A DNA stretch of 64,000 bases from Pigmentiphaga aceris. Lineage in GTDB: Bacteria; Pseudomonadota; Gammaproteobacteria; Burkholderiales; Burkholderiaceae_B. The stretch lies in contig NZ_CP043046.1 in assembly GCF_008119665.1 (NCBI RefSeq), forward strand, positions 2,108,001 to 2,172,000, given 5' to 3'. How positions within the stretch are numbered: the first letter of the stretch is position 1; every line of letters begins with the position of its first letter. This document shows, piece by piece, positions 7,487 to 15,380 of this stretch. The position numbers and the translations under genes are program-made. Below the pieces are notes generated by a model. It worked only from the letters and a program-made list of their open reading frames with translations, made no database searches and was not told where the DNA came from.

Positions 7487-9697
7487 ATGTCACCGACCGC
7501 CACTACCCCTATTTTTGACGATACCTGGTTCCGTCTGGCCTGCCGCGACTTGCCGCTGCGGGCCTGCGACCGTTTGCTTGCCGCCTCTGCCTGGGCGCAA
7601 AGCCAGATGGGCGATCGCACCTTGCCTTCCGGCGAGCCGGTGGCCGAGCACGCCGCTGGGCTGGTCACGCTGTTGGCCAGCCTTCAGGTCGACTTGCCCA
7701 CCCGTATTGCCGCGCTGGTTGCCAGCGCCTTGCCGGAAGATGCACCGCCCACCTGGCGCGAAGGCATTTCTGAGCGCTTCGGCGAAGACGTGGCGCGCTT
7801 GGTTACTGGGTATCGTGGCTTGCTGCGCCTGGGTGCTGTCACCCGGGACGCCAGCGACGCCAGTGCGGGCGGCGGCGCGCAGACGGAAATGCTGCGCAAG
7901 ATGCTGCTCGCCATGGCGGCCGATCTGCGCATCGTCTTCATGCGCCTGGCATCGCGGCTGCAAACCTTGCGTTGGCACGCGCTGACCAAGATCGCACCGC
8001 TCGACGCCGTGGCCACCGAGGCGCTTGAACTGTATGCGCCGCTCGCCAGCCGTTTGGGCATTTGGCAGGTCAAGTGGGAAATGGAAGACCTGGCGTTCCG
8101 GTTCCTGGAACCCATCGAATACAAGCGCATCGCCAAGCTGCTGGAAGAAAAGCGGGTCGAGCGTGAAGCGTTCATCTCCGACACCTTGGCGCGCCTGCAG
8201 GACTCGCTTGCCGCCGAGGGCATCAACGCCGAGGTCAGCGGCCGACCCAAGCACATCTACAGCATCTGGAACAAGATGCGTAACAAGGGCCTGGCGTTCA
8301 CCGATTTGTACGACCTGCGCGCCGTGCGCATCATCGTCGAAGATATCCGCAGTTGCTATGCGGCGCTGGGCCTGGTGCATCAGCTGTGGGCCCCGGTGCT
8401 GGCCGAATACGACGACTACGTGTCGCGACCCAAGGCCAACGGCTATCGTTCGCTGCATACGGTCGTGGCCGACGATGCTGGCCGTCCGTTCGAAGTGCAG
8501 ATCCGCACGCGCGAAATGCACGAGTTCGCGGAATTCGGGGTGGCGGCTCACTGGCGCTATAAGGAAGCGGGTGCGCATGGCTCCAAGGCCGTGGCCGACG
8601 GTGAATACGATCGTCGCCTGGGCTGGATTCGCCAATTGCTGGCCTGGAAGTCCGACGTTCATGTGGAAGGCGAGGCCAACGAGGACATGGACTTGTCCTC
8701 GCTCGATGATCGCGTCTATGTATTGACGCCGCAGGCGAGGGTGGTTGAACTGCCTTCGGGTGCGACGCCGGTCGACTTTGCCTATCAGGTGCACACCGAT
8801 CTGGGCCATCGCTGCCGTGGTGCACGGGTGGACGGGCAGATGGTCTCGCTCAACAGCCGCCTGGCCACGGGTCAGACGGTGGAAATCATTGCGGCCAAGG
8901 CGGGCGGGCCGTCGCGCGACTGGCTCAATCCGCAACTGGGCTACTTGGCCAGCCACCGCTCGCGCGCCAAGGTGCGTCAGTGGTTCAACGCCATCGAGAT
9001 GCAACAACGCATCTCGCAAGGGCAGACGCTGGTCGAGAAGGAGTTGCAACGCCTGGGCAAGACGGCGGCAAATCTGGAAAATCTGTCCGGGCAACTGGGC
9101 TTTGCGTGCCCGGAAGACCTGTACGTTGCCGTCTCTAAAGAAGAGTTCAGCGTTCGTCAGATCGAAAACGCATTTGCTGCGCCGGTTGCCGAACCCGAGG
9201 TCACGCCCGAATCGGTTGCGCGGGAAAGCCGTGCCGACAGCGTGGCGCGCAGTGGCAAGAGTGGCGTGCTGGTGGTGGGCGTCGATTCTCTGTTGACCCA
9301 ACTGGCGAAATGCTGCCGTCCGGCACCGCCTGACGATATCCAGGGCTTTGTCACCAAGGGCCGGGGCGTGTCGATTCACCGGGCCGATTGCCCCAGCATG
9401 GCTGCCTTGGTGGAACGTCACCCCGAGCGCGTCATCGATGTCACCTGGGGTGATACGCAAGACGCGGTATATCCGGTGGATATCTTTGTGCAGTCGGGCG
9501 ACCGTGCCGGTTTGCTGCGTGACATCAGTGATGTGTTTGCGCGTCTGCGTATCAACGTGGTGGGTGTCAATACGCAAAGCAAGCAGCAGGTAGCGCGTAT
9601 GCTGTTTACCGCCGAGGTCAGCAACTCGCAGCAATTACATAAGGCATTGCTTGCATTGCGCGAGGTCGCGGGGGTGACGGAAGTGAGTCGGCGATAA
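7487..9697 (+). CDS. relA: RelA/SpoT-family (p)ppGpp synthetase, RelA-type
   Basis: Stringent-response enzyme making (p)ppGpp from ATP and GDP/GTP on ribosomes with uncharged tRNA, 736 residues from ATG 7487 (an in-frame ATG at 7442 is possible; neither has a good ribosome site). Order of domains: an N-terminal HD-like hydrolase domain (about 40-190) in which the metal-binding HD pair is replaced (IAALVASALPED), the synthetase domain (about 240-370) with TDLYDLRAVRIIV and SRPKANGYRSLHT, a TGS domain (about 405-465), a conserved CCRPAPPDDIQG zinc-finger-like motif, and a C-terminal ACT domain. The degenerate HD site argues for a synthetase-only RelA rather than bifunctional SpoT. It precedes tRNA-Val and thrS. 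Confidence 0.93.
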   Translation: MSPTATTPIFDDTWFRLACRDLPLRACDRLLAASAWAQSQMGDRTLPSGEPVAEHAAGLVTLLASLQVDLPTRIAALVASALPEDAPPTWREGISERFGEDVARLVTGYRGLLRLGAVTRDASDASAGGGAQTEMLRKMLLAMAADLRIVFMRLASRLQTLRWHALTKIAPLDAVATEALELYAPLASRLGIWQVKWEMEDLAFRFLEPIEYKRIAKLLEEKRVEREAFISDTLARLQDSLAAEGINAEVSGRPKHIYSIWNKMRNKGLAFTDLYDLRAVRIIVEDIRSCYAALGLVHQLWAPVLAEYDDYVSRPKANGYRSLHTVVADDAGRPFEVQIRTREMHEFAEFGVAAHWRYKEAGAHGSKAVADGEYDRRLGWIRQLLAWKSDVHVEGEANEDMDLSSLDDRVYVLTPQARVVELPSGATPVDFAYQVHTDLGHRCRGARVDGQMVSLNSRLATGQTVEIIAAKAGGPSRDWLNPQLGYLASHRSRAKVRQWFNAIEMQQRISQGQTLVEKELQRLGKTAANLENLSGQLGFACPEDLYVAVSKEEFSVRQIENAFAAPVAEPEVTPESVARESRADSVARSGKSGVLVVGVDSLLTQLAKCCRPAPPDDIQGFVTKGRGVSIHRADCPSMAALVERHPERVIDVTWGDTQDAVYPVDIFVQSGDRAGLLRDISDVFARLRINVVGVNTQSKQQVARMLFTAEVSNSQQLHKALLALREVAGVTEVSRR

Positions 9698-9734
9698 AAA
9701 AACAGGCCAAGTTGAAAAAACTATCGCCTGTCGT

Positions 9735-9764
9735 TTGACACACGCAAAAAACTAAACCTATAAT
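9735..9764 (+). promoter_or_regulatory. Sigma-70 promoter for tRNA-Val
   Basis: A perfect -35 TTGACA (9735-9740) and perfect -10 TATAAT (9759-9764) separated by 18 bases. Transcription would begin near 9771, about 10 bases before the tRNA. It is the strongest consensus promoter I found in the window and fits a stable-RNA gene. Confidence 0.85.
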
Positions 9765-9779
9765 AGCTTTCTTTGCAGC

Positions 9780-9856
9780 AGGCGCGTAGCTCAGTTGGTT
9801 AGAGCACCACCTTGACATGGTGGGGGTCGTTGGTTCGAATCCAATCGCGCCTACCA
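9780..9856 (+). tRNA. tRNA-Val (GAC), copy 1
   Basis: 77 bases with a complete cloverleaf and encoded CCA. The acceptor strands AGGCGCG and CGCGCCT pair fully. The anticodon stem CCACC/GGTGG encloses loop TTGACAT with anticodon GAC. The T arm is GTTGG/CCAAT around TTCGAAT. A second identical copy starts 96 bases downstream. Confidence 0.97.
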
Positions 9857-9952
9857 CTGTACTGGAAGTGTGATTTAAGGCTTACAAGATAAAGTCTTTC
9901 GTCTTTGTGGCGGAAAACTTGGATGTAAATTTAGGCCGGATGATTTTGCTGT

Positions 9953-10029
9953 AGGCGCGTAGCTCAGTTGGTTAGAGCACCACCTTGACATGGTGGGGGT
10001 CGTTGGTTCGAATCCAATCGCGCCTACCA
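9953..10029 (+). tRNA. tRNA-Val (GAC), copy 2
   Basis: Base-for-base identical to the copy at 9780-9856, with anticodon GAC and encoded CCA. No separate good promoter is seen in the 96-base spacer, so both copies are probably made from the upstream promoter. A terminator lies downstream at 10274. Confidence 0.97.
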
Positions 10030-10402
10030 CCGATCTTGAATCAGGTTTTCAAGATTTGTGGTCTGGTAAGTGGTTTTAGATTGTCAAAGCAAGTGTTGTG
10101 CAAGTAGTTGAAGTAAAAGTTGGTCCACGATTCAACCGGTAAATACCGTTTATATGTCGATGATCGTAAGCAAGTTTGCACGAACTACCACCTGGAATGC
10201 CGTCGCCTGAGTTGCACGGGTTTCCAAGCTGTTCGTCGGTCAGAAGCAGGATCGAGCAGTAACCCAGAAAAACGCGGCCCAGGCCGCTTTTTTTTCGTCC
10301 ATTTTTTGCCATTCCCGTTTTTCTCTTGCCGGTGCCATCGGTCGATGAGCAGCGCAGGGTCTCAGTCGGGGGTGTGCACGCCACGTATTTCAGAGGTTGT
10401 AC
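10030..10402. other. Intergenic region between tRNA-Val and thrS
   Basis: A gap of 373 bases. It contains an intrinsic terminator at 10274-10295 that closes the tRNA transcript, after which thrS needs its own promoter in roughly 10296-10390. I see no clear -35/-10 pair there. Two open frames of about 100 codons cross the region on opposite strands, but neither has a ribosome site, a family resemblance or conserved start, so I do not call genes. The thrS ribosome site AGAGG is at 10392-10396. Confidence 0.6.
10274..10295 (+). terminator. Intrinsic terminator after tRNA-Val pair
   Basis: Stem GCGGC (10274-10278) and GCCGC (10283-10287) with loop CCAG, followed by eight T residues (10288-10295) and preceded by an A tract. 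It separates the tRNA transcript from thrS. Confidence 0.85.
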
Positions 10403-12391
10403 ATGATCCAGGTCACCTTGCCTGACGGCTCACAGCGCGAATTCCCCGGCCCGGTCACGATCGCCGACGTCGCCGCATCCATTGGTGCAGGTCTGGCCAA
10501 GGCCGCTCTTGGTGGCCGCGTGACAACCCCGGGCGTGGGCTCGCGTGTGGTCGACACCTCGTTCCTGATCGATCAGGACACCCAGCTCGCGATCATCACG
10601 GGCAAGGACGAAGAGGGGCTGGACCTGATCCGCCACTCCACCGCCCACTTGCTGGCATACGCCGTCAAGTCGCTGTTCCCCGATGCCCAGGTCACGATCG
10701 GCCCGGTGATCGACAACGGCTTCTACTACGATTTCTCGTACTCGCGTCCTTTCACGCCGGAAGACCTGGCCGCCATCGAAAAGAAGATGGCCGACCTGGC
10801 CAAGCTGGACGAGAAGGTCACCCGTGAAGAGTGGGATCGCGACGAGGCGGTCAAGTTCTTCCACTCCATCGGCGAGAAGTACAAGGCCGAGATCATTGCG
10901 TCGATCCCGACCAATGAAAAGATCAGCCTGTACCGTGAAGGCAATTTCATTGACCTGTGCCGCGGCCCCCACGTGCCCAGCACCGGCAAGCTGCGTGTGT
11001 TCAAGCTGATGAAAGTGGCTGGTGCCTACTGGCGCGGCGACAGCAAGAACGAGATGCTTCAGCGCATCTACGGTACTGCCTGGGCCAAGAAGGAAGATCA
11101 GGACGCTTACCTGCACATGCTGGAAGAGGCAGAAAAGCGCGATCACCGCCGTCTGGGCCGCGAACTGGATCTGTTCCACTTCCAGGAAGAAGCGCCGGGA
11201 CTGATCTTCTGGCATCCCAAGGGCTGGACGGTCTGGCAGCAGGTCGAGCAATACATGCGCGCGGTGTATCGCGACAACGGTTATCAGGAAGTGAAGGCAC
11301 CCCAGATCCTGGACCGCACGCTGTGGGAAAAGACCGGTCACTGGGAAAACTACCGCGACAACATGTTCACGACCGAGTCGGAGAACCGTTATTACGCGCT
11401 GAAGCCCATGAACTGCCCGGGTCACGTGCAGATCTTCCGTTCGGGCCTGCGTTCGTATCGCGATCTGCCGCTGCGTTACGGCGAGTTCGGCCAATGCCAC
11501 CGCAACGAACCCTCGGGTTCTTTGCACGGCATGATGCGCGTGCGCGGTTTCACGCAGGATGATGGCCACATCTTCTGTACCGAAGACCAGATTCTGGCCG
11601 AATGCGCTGCCTTTACCGAGCTGCTGCAGAAGGTGTATCGCGATTTCGGCTTTTCTGAGGTGCTGTACAAGGTTGCCACGCGCCCGGAAAAGCGCATCGG
11701 TTCCGACGAAGTGTGGGACAAGGCCGAACACGCGCTGATCGAAAGCCTGCGTGCCTCGGGTTGCGACTTCACGATCGCCGAAGGCGATGGTGCCTTCTAT
11801 GGTCCGAAGGTGGAATACACCTTGAAGGATGCCATCGGTCGTCACTGGCAGTGCGGCACGATCCAGGTGGACTTCTCGATGCCGGCACGTCTGGGTGCTG
11901 AGTTCGTCGATCAGGGTGACCAGCGCGTCGTGCCGGTGATGTTGCACCGTGCAATCCTGGGTTCGTTCGAGCGCTTCATCGGCATGCTGATCGAAAACCA
12001 TGCCGGCGCGATGCCTGCATGGCTTGCACCGACCCAGGTGGTGGTGTGCAGCATCTCGGAAGGCACTGCCGATTACGCGCATAGTGTGGCGCAAACCCTG
12101 AAAAAGCAGGCCTTCCGCGCAGAGGCAGATTTGCGTGGTGAGAAGATCAACTATAAAATCCGAGAGCATAGCCTGCAAAAATTGCCGTACATCCTTGTCG
12201 TAGGCGACAAGGAACGACAGGCAGGTGCTGTGGCGGTACGTGCACGCGGCGGCGTCGATCTTGGTGTGCTCGCACTCGATGCATTCATCGAGCGTCTGAC
12301 GACCGAGGTGGCCGAGCGTAAGGACACGGTTAAAGATGCAGCCAATGCATCGGCTTCCGGTTCGACTTCGGCAGGCTCCACTCCCGCGTAA
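10403..12391 (+). CDS. thrS: Threonine-tRNA ligase
   Basis: Class II aminoacyl-tRNA synthetase charging tRNA-Thr, 662 residues. The start at ATG 10403 is set by AGAGG six bases upstream; a TTG two codons earlier is less likely. Domains: TGS (about 1-62), second additional editing domain with [12 protein letters not shown], class II catalytic core (about 240-530) with the zinc-binding [29 protein letters not shown] (motif 2) and [11 protein letters not shown] (motif 3), and an anticodon-binding domain (about 540-640). The C-terminus carries a short Ser/Ala/Gly-rich tail. It is followed by infC, rpmI and rplT, the order found in many proteobacteria. Confidence 0.98.
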   Translation: MIQVTLPDGSQREFPGPVTIADVAASIGAGLAKAALGGRVTTPGVGSRVVDTSFLIDQDTQLAIITGKDEEGLDLIRHSTAHLLAYAVKSLFPDAQVTIGPVIDNGFYYDFSYSRPFTPEDLAAIEKKMADLAKLDEKVTREEWDRDEAVKFFHSIGEKYKAEIIASIPTNEKISLYREGNFIDLCRGPHVPSTGKLRVFKLMKVAGAYWRGDSKNEMLQRIYGTAWAKKEDQDAYLHMLEEAEKRDHRRLGRELDLFHFQEEAPGLIFWHPKGWTVWQQVEQYMRAVYRDNGYQEVKAPQILDRTLWEKTGHWENYRDNMFTTESENRYYALKPMNCPGHVQIFRSGLRSYRDLPLRYGEFGQCHRNEPSGSLHGMMRVRGFTQDDGHIFCTEDQILAECAAFTELLQKVYRDFGFSEVLYKVATRPEKRIGSDEVWDKAEHALIESLRASGCDFTIAEGDGAFYGPKVEYTLKDAIGRHWQCGTIQVDFSMPARLGAEFVDQGDQRVVPVMLHRAILGSFERFIGMLIENHAGAMPAWLAPTQVVVCSISEGTADYAHSVAQTLKKQAFRAEADLRGEKINYKIREHSLQKLPYILVVGDKERQAGAVAVRARGGVDLGVLALDAFIERLTTEVAERKDTVKDAANASASGSTSAGSTPA

Positions 12392-12416
12392 ATCACGTTT
12401 TTCCCAGGCCCCCGGA

Positions 12417-12438
12417 TCGACTGCATGCTTGCAGTCGA
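12417..12438 (+). promoter_or_regulatory. Perfect hairpin between thrS and infC
   Basis: Inverted repeat TCGACTGC (12417-12424), loop ATGCTT, GCAGTCGA (12431-12438). There is no T tract after it, so it is not a standard terminator. It lies 47 bases ahead of the infC ribosome site and could fold in the infC leader. Function is inferred only from position. Confidence 0.5.
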
Positions 12439-12484
12439 CCGCCGGTCAGGGCGTGGCATTCGTATCGCTTTCCAATTGAAATTC

Positions 12485-12500
12485 AGGAGACGTAGACATC
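12485..12500 (+). promoter_or_regulatory. Ribosome site and AUC start codon of infC
   Basis: AGGAGA (12485-12490) is followed after seven bases by ATC (12498-12500). No ATG, GTG or TTG lies between this ribosome site and the conserved protein start. A rare start codon on the IF3 gene is the known autoregulatory device (AUU in Escherichia coli), since IF3 rejects non-canonical starts. Confidence 0.85.
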
Positions 12501-13052
12501 GCAACCGAAAAGCCGCATCGCATCAACGGTGAAATCAATGTTCCCGAGGTGCGCCTGATTGGGGTCGAAGGCGAACAGCTCGGCATCGTCAAGATTGCCG
12601 AAGCCTTCCGACTCTCGGAACAAAACGACGTAGATCTGGTTGAAATTGCCCCCACCGCGCAGCCTCCGGTCTGCCGCCTGATGGACTACGGCAAGTTCAA
12701 GTACCAAGAGCAGAAGCGTCAGCACGACGCCAAGCTCAAGCAAAAGATCATCCAGGTCAAGGAAGTCAAGTTCCGCCCAGGCACCGACGAAGGCGACTAT
12801 CAAGTCAAGCTGCGCAATCTGCGCCGCTTCCTTGATGATGGCGATAAGGGCAAGGTGACGCTGCGTTTCCGCGGTCGTGAAATGGCCCACCAGGAAATCG
12901 GCATGCGCGTGCTTGAGCGCGTGCGTGACGATCTGCTGGACATCGCACTGGTCGAAGCCATGCCGAAGCTCGAAGGTCGGCAAATGGTGATGGTGCTTGC
13001 ACCGAAGAAGAAGGCTGTGCCGGCTGCCGCCAAGGCCGCCGACGGCGAGTAA
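12498..13052 (+). CDS. infC: Translation initiation factor IF-3
   Basis: IF3 binds the 30S subunit, blocks premature 50S joining and proofreads start codons. Starting at the ATC codon at 12498 gives 184 residues beginning (M)[19 protein letters not shown], which restores the conserved N-terminal RINGEI element; starting at the first ATG or GTG would delete it. The N domain continues through [21 protein letters not shown], then a lysine-rich linker and the C domain with [20 protein letters not shown] and [12 protein letters not shown]. It follows thrS by 106 bases and precedes L35 and L20 after an unusually long gap. Autoregulation through the AUC start is expected from the family. Confidence 0.95.
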   Translation: MATEKPHRINGEINVPEVRLIGVEGEQLGIVKIAEAFRLSEQNDVDLVEIAPTAQPPVCRLMDYGKFKYQEQKRQHDAKLKQKIIQVKEVKFRPGTDEGDYQVKLRNLRRFLDDGDKGKVTLRFRGREMAHQEIGMRVLERVRDDLLDIALVEAMPKLEGRQMVMVLAPKKKAVPAAAKAADGE

Positions 13053-13474
13053 TTTCCGGCAATACCTTTTTCAAGGTATACTCTTTGGCTTCGCGTTCGA
13101 AATGGGCGCGAAGCTGAAGTGCGGAAAAACGGTTGTGGTCGGTTGGTGTTGCTGCCATCTGGCCAAGCCGTGGGCTTCAACGATCGGGAATTGATCCGTG
13201 GTCGGAATTTGACCTGTGGTCGGATTTGACCCATTCAGATTCCGGTCGTGTTGCCTTGTACTGATTCCGATACGCTGCCGCCTTAAAACTCGTGCTGCTG
13301 CCTGTGGTTTCGACCCGGCCGTCTTGTCGAAGAATTTCTCAAGATGAAGCACGGTGCGTCAATGTTCGGGAAAAGTGCAGAACCCGTGTGCGCGTGGGTA
13401 ATCAAGTCTGCCAGCCGGTGTTATGCGTGTAGGTCTCCCGGCCCAGCACCCCCAAACATAATCCAGGAATTTTC
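13053..13474. other. Long gap between infC and rpmI
   Basis: A stretch of 422 bases where these genes usually sit close together. It holds an inverted repeat ATACCTT/AAGGTAT with loop TTTC at 13062-13079 just after infC, and 17-18-base tandem repeats at 13190-13231. No coding frame with a ribosome site is apparent. It could contain the rpmI-rplT promoter and an L20-responsive leader, as L20 represses its own operon in other bacteria, but I cannot identify such a structure with confidence. Confidence 0.55.
13190..13231 (+). repeat. 17-18-bp tandem repeat in the rpmI leader
   Basis: Unit 1 (13190-13206) reads attgatccgtggtcgga, unit 2 (13207-13224) atttgacctgtggtcgga, and a partial third (13225-13231) tttgacc. 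Units 1 and 2 share the core GTGGTCGGA. Purpose unknown. Confidence 0.7.
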
Positions 13475-13672
13475 ATGCCTAAAATGAAGACCAAGAAAAG
13501 CGCTGCCAAGCGCTTTAAGGTCCGTGCAAGCGGATCGATCAAACGGGGCCAAGCGTTCAAGCGCCACATCCTCACCAAGAAGACGACCAAGACCAAGCGC
13601 CAGCTGCGCGGCTCGACTGCGGTGCACGAAGCCGATGTCAAGTCCGTGCGGGCGATGATGCCCTTCGCCTGA
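13475..13672 (+). CDS. rpmI: 50S ribosomal protein L35
   Basis: 65-residue, highly basic ribosomal protein of the large subunit. [16 protein letters not shown] and [17 protein letters not shown] are diagnostic of bL35, and the length is the family norm. It is followed after 33 bases by rplT and shares its transcript. The long leader upstream may carry regulation. Confidence 0.97.
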   Translation: MPKMKTKKSAAKRFKVRASGSIKRGQAFKRHILTKKTTKTKRQLRGSTAVHEADVKSVRAMMPFA

Positions 13673-13705
13673 TCCCCAAGATCGCTGACACTAGGAGTTT
13701 GAGAT

Positions 13706-14065
13706 ATGCCGCGAGTTAAACGTGGGGTCACTGCCCGGGCCCGCCACAAGAAAGTCATTGCCCAAGCCAAGGGTTATCGCGGTCGCCGCGGTAACGTCTT
13801 CCGTATCGCCAAGCAAGCAGTCATGCGTGCTGGTCAATACGCATACCGCGACCGTCGCAACAAGAAGCGTACGTTCCGCGCACTGTGGATTGCCCGTATC
13901 AACGCAGCAACGCGTGAACATGGCCTGACCTACAGCGTGTTCATCGCTGGCCTGAAGAAGGCTGCGATCGAACTCGATCGCAAGGTGCTGTCTGATCTGG
14001 CTATCCGCGACAAGGCTGGTTTTGCAGCCATCGTGCAGCAGGCCAAAGCAGCCCTGGGCGCCTGA
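13706..14065 (+). CDS. rplT: 50S ribosomal protein L20
   Basis: 119-residue bL20, an early-assembly 23S rRNA-binding protein. [17 protein letters not shown] at the N-terminus and [20 protein letters not shown] are diagnostic. GGAG in the bases before the ATG supplies the ribosome site. In Escherichia coli L20 represses rpmI-rplT translation; the same could occur here through the long rpmI leader. Two hairpins follow the gene before pheS. Confidence 0.98.
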   Translation: MPRVKRGVTARARHKKVIAQAKGYRGRRGNVFRIAKQAVMRAGQYAYRDRRNKKRTFRALWIARINAATREHGLTYSVFIAGLKKAAIELDRKVLSDLAIRDKAGFAAIVQQAKAALGA

Positions 14066-14106
14066 GTCCGGATGCAGTTGCCGGCTTGCCGGCAATGTTA
14101 GGACCC

Positions 14107-14167
14107 GTCCCGGTGTAAACCGGGACGACGCATCACCCGAACGGGGCTTCTTAGGAAGCCCCGTTCG
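14107..14167 (+). terminator. Two hairpins in the rplT-pheS gap; terminator or attenuator
   Basis: First hairpin: GTCCCGG (14107-14113), loop TGTAAA, CCGGGAC (14120-14126). Second: a perfect 13-bp stem CGAACGGGGCTTC (14138-14150), loop TTAG, GAAGCCCCGTTCG (14155-14167), followed by only a short T run. A seven-codon frame (ATG at about 14096, MLGPVPV) ends within the first hairpin. It lacks phenylalanine codons, so a pheM-type leader peptide is not supported. Confidence 0.6.
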
Positions 14168-14181
14168 CGTTTGTGCTAGCT

Positions 14182-14233
14182 GAATTTGCTGACTGAATTC
14201 GCTCACCGAACCTGCTCATCGAACTTGTCAGCA
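14182..14233 (+). repeat. Four 13-bp degenerate tandem units ahead of pheS
   Basis: Units gaatttgctgact, gaattcgctcacc, gaacctgctcatc and gaacttgtcagca occupy 14182-14194, 14195-14207, 14208-14220 and 14221-14233 exactly head to tail. The array ends 46 bases before the pheS start. Confidence 0.75.
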
Positions 14234-14279
14234 GGCGAGGTGACCACCCCTGTAGTCCACCCCCATTCGTGAAGTCGCC

Positions 14280-15299
14280 ATGTCGCAGAATCTGGATGAT
14301 CTGATCCAACAAGCCAGGCAGGCGTTCGCCGGCGCCGCCGACCCCGCCACGCTGGAAAACGAGAAGGCCCGGTTCCTCGGCAAGCAGGGCGCACTGACTG
14401 CCTTGTTGAAAGGCCTGGGCGCATTGACGCCCGAGCAAAAGCGCACCGAAGGCGCGCGCATCAACGAGGCCAAAACCGCCATCGAAGGGCACCTGAATGA
14501 TCGTCGGCAAGCACTTGCCGACGCCAAGCTGGAAGCCCGTCTGGCCGAAGAAACCATTGACGTGACCTTGCCCGGTCGTGGCCGCAGCGTGGGTGGTATT
14601 CACCCCGTGATCCAGACCTGGCAGCGGGTCGAAGAGATCTTCCGCTCGATCGGTTTCGACGTGGCCGATGGCCCGGAAATCGAAAACGACTGGACCAATT
14701 TCACCGCCTTGAACAACCCGGAAAACCATCCGGCGCGTTCGATGCAGGACACCTTCTACGTCGACATGAAGGACGCGCAAGGCTTGCCGCTCTTGCTGCG
14801 CACCCACACCAGCCCGATGCAGGTGCGTTATGCGCGCATGAACAAGCCGCCGATCAAAGTGATCGCGCCGGGCCGAACCTATCGTGTCGACAGCGATGCC
14901 ACGCACTCGCCGATGTTCCATCAGGTCGAAGGCCTGTGGATCGCCGAAGACATCTCGTTCGCTGACCTGAAGGGTGTCTACACCAACTTCCTGCGCCGCT
15001 TCTTCGAGACGGATGACCTGGTGCTGCGTTTCCGCCCGTCGTTCTTCCCGTTCACGGAACCGTCCGCAGAAATCGACATGATGTTCACCTCCGGTCCCAA
15101 CAAGGGCCGCTGGCTGGAAATCTCGGGCTCGGGACAAGTGCATCCCAGCGTCGTGCGTAACTTCGGCCTGGACCCGGAACGTTACATCGGCTTTGCGTTC
15201 GGCTCCGGCCTGGAACGCCTGACCATGCTGCGTTATGGCGTCAATGACCTGCGCCAGTTCTTCGAGGGCGATCTTCGTTTCTTGAAGCAGTTCAACTGA
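14280..15299 (+). CDS. pheS: Phenylalanine-tRNA ligase alpha subunit
   Basis: Catalytic alpha chain of the alpha2-beta2 PheRS, 339 residues. An N-terminal coiled-coil arm (about 1-90) that contacts tRNA leads to the class II core, with [20 protein letters not shown], the motif 2 region [13 protein letters not shown], and motif 3 in [17 protein letters not shown]. It is followed by pheT after 81 bases and then ihfA, the usual order. The leader carries two hairpins and a tandem repeat. Confidence 0.98.
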   Translation: MSQNLDDLIQQARQAFAGAADPATLENEKARFLGKQGALTALLKGLGALTPEQKRTEGARINEAKTAIEGHLNDRRQALADAKLEARLAEETIDVTLPGRGRSVGGIHPVIQTWQRVEEIFRSIGFDVADGPEIENDWTNFTALNNPENHPARSMQDTFYVDMKDAQGLPLLLRTHTSPMQVRYARMNKPPIKVIAPGRTYRVDSDATHSPMFHQVEGLWIAEDISFADLKGVYTNFLRRFFETDDLVLRFRPSFFPFTEPSAEIDMMFTSGPNKGRWLEISGSGQVHPSVVRNFGLDPERYIGFAFGSGLERLTMLRYGVNDLRQFFEGDLRFLKQFN

Positions 15300-15380
15300 C
15301 GTCGGTTCGCCGACCCCTTGTCACGATGCGCCTGCGGATTGCTCGCGGCGCTACCTGAATCCGACGCTGGACCCCTGAAC

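Noticed and set aside
7490..9634. 714-codon open frame on the minus strand
   Set aside because: Antisense shadow of relA, whose domains are clear on the plus strand.
9780..10029. Identical tRNA-Val copies as possible att sites of an integrated element
   Set aside because: Only 96 bases lie between them, with no integrase or foreign gene; a plain tandem tRNA duplication explains them.
10076..10425. Two overlapping frames of about 100 codons in the tRNA-thrS gap
   Set aside because: No ribosome site, no family resemblance, and they cross an intrinsic terminator and the thrS start.
10430..12178. 582-codon open frame on the minus strand
   Set aside because: Antisense shadow of thrS; no motifs or ribosome site.
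14096..14119. Seven-codon frame MLGPVPV as a pheS leader peptide
   Set aside because: It contains no phenylalanine codons, so it does not fit Phe-dependent attenuation.
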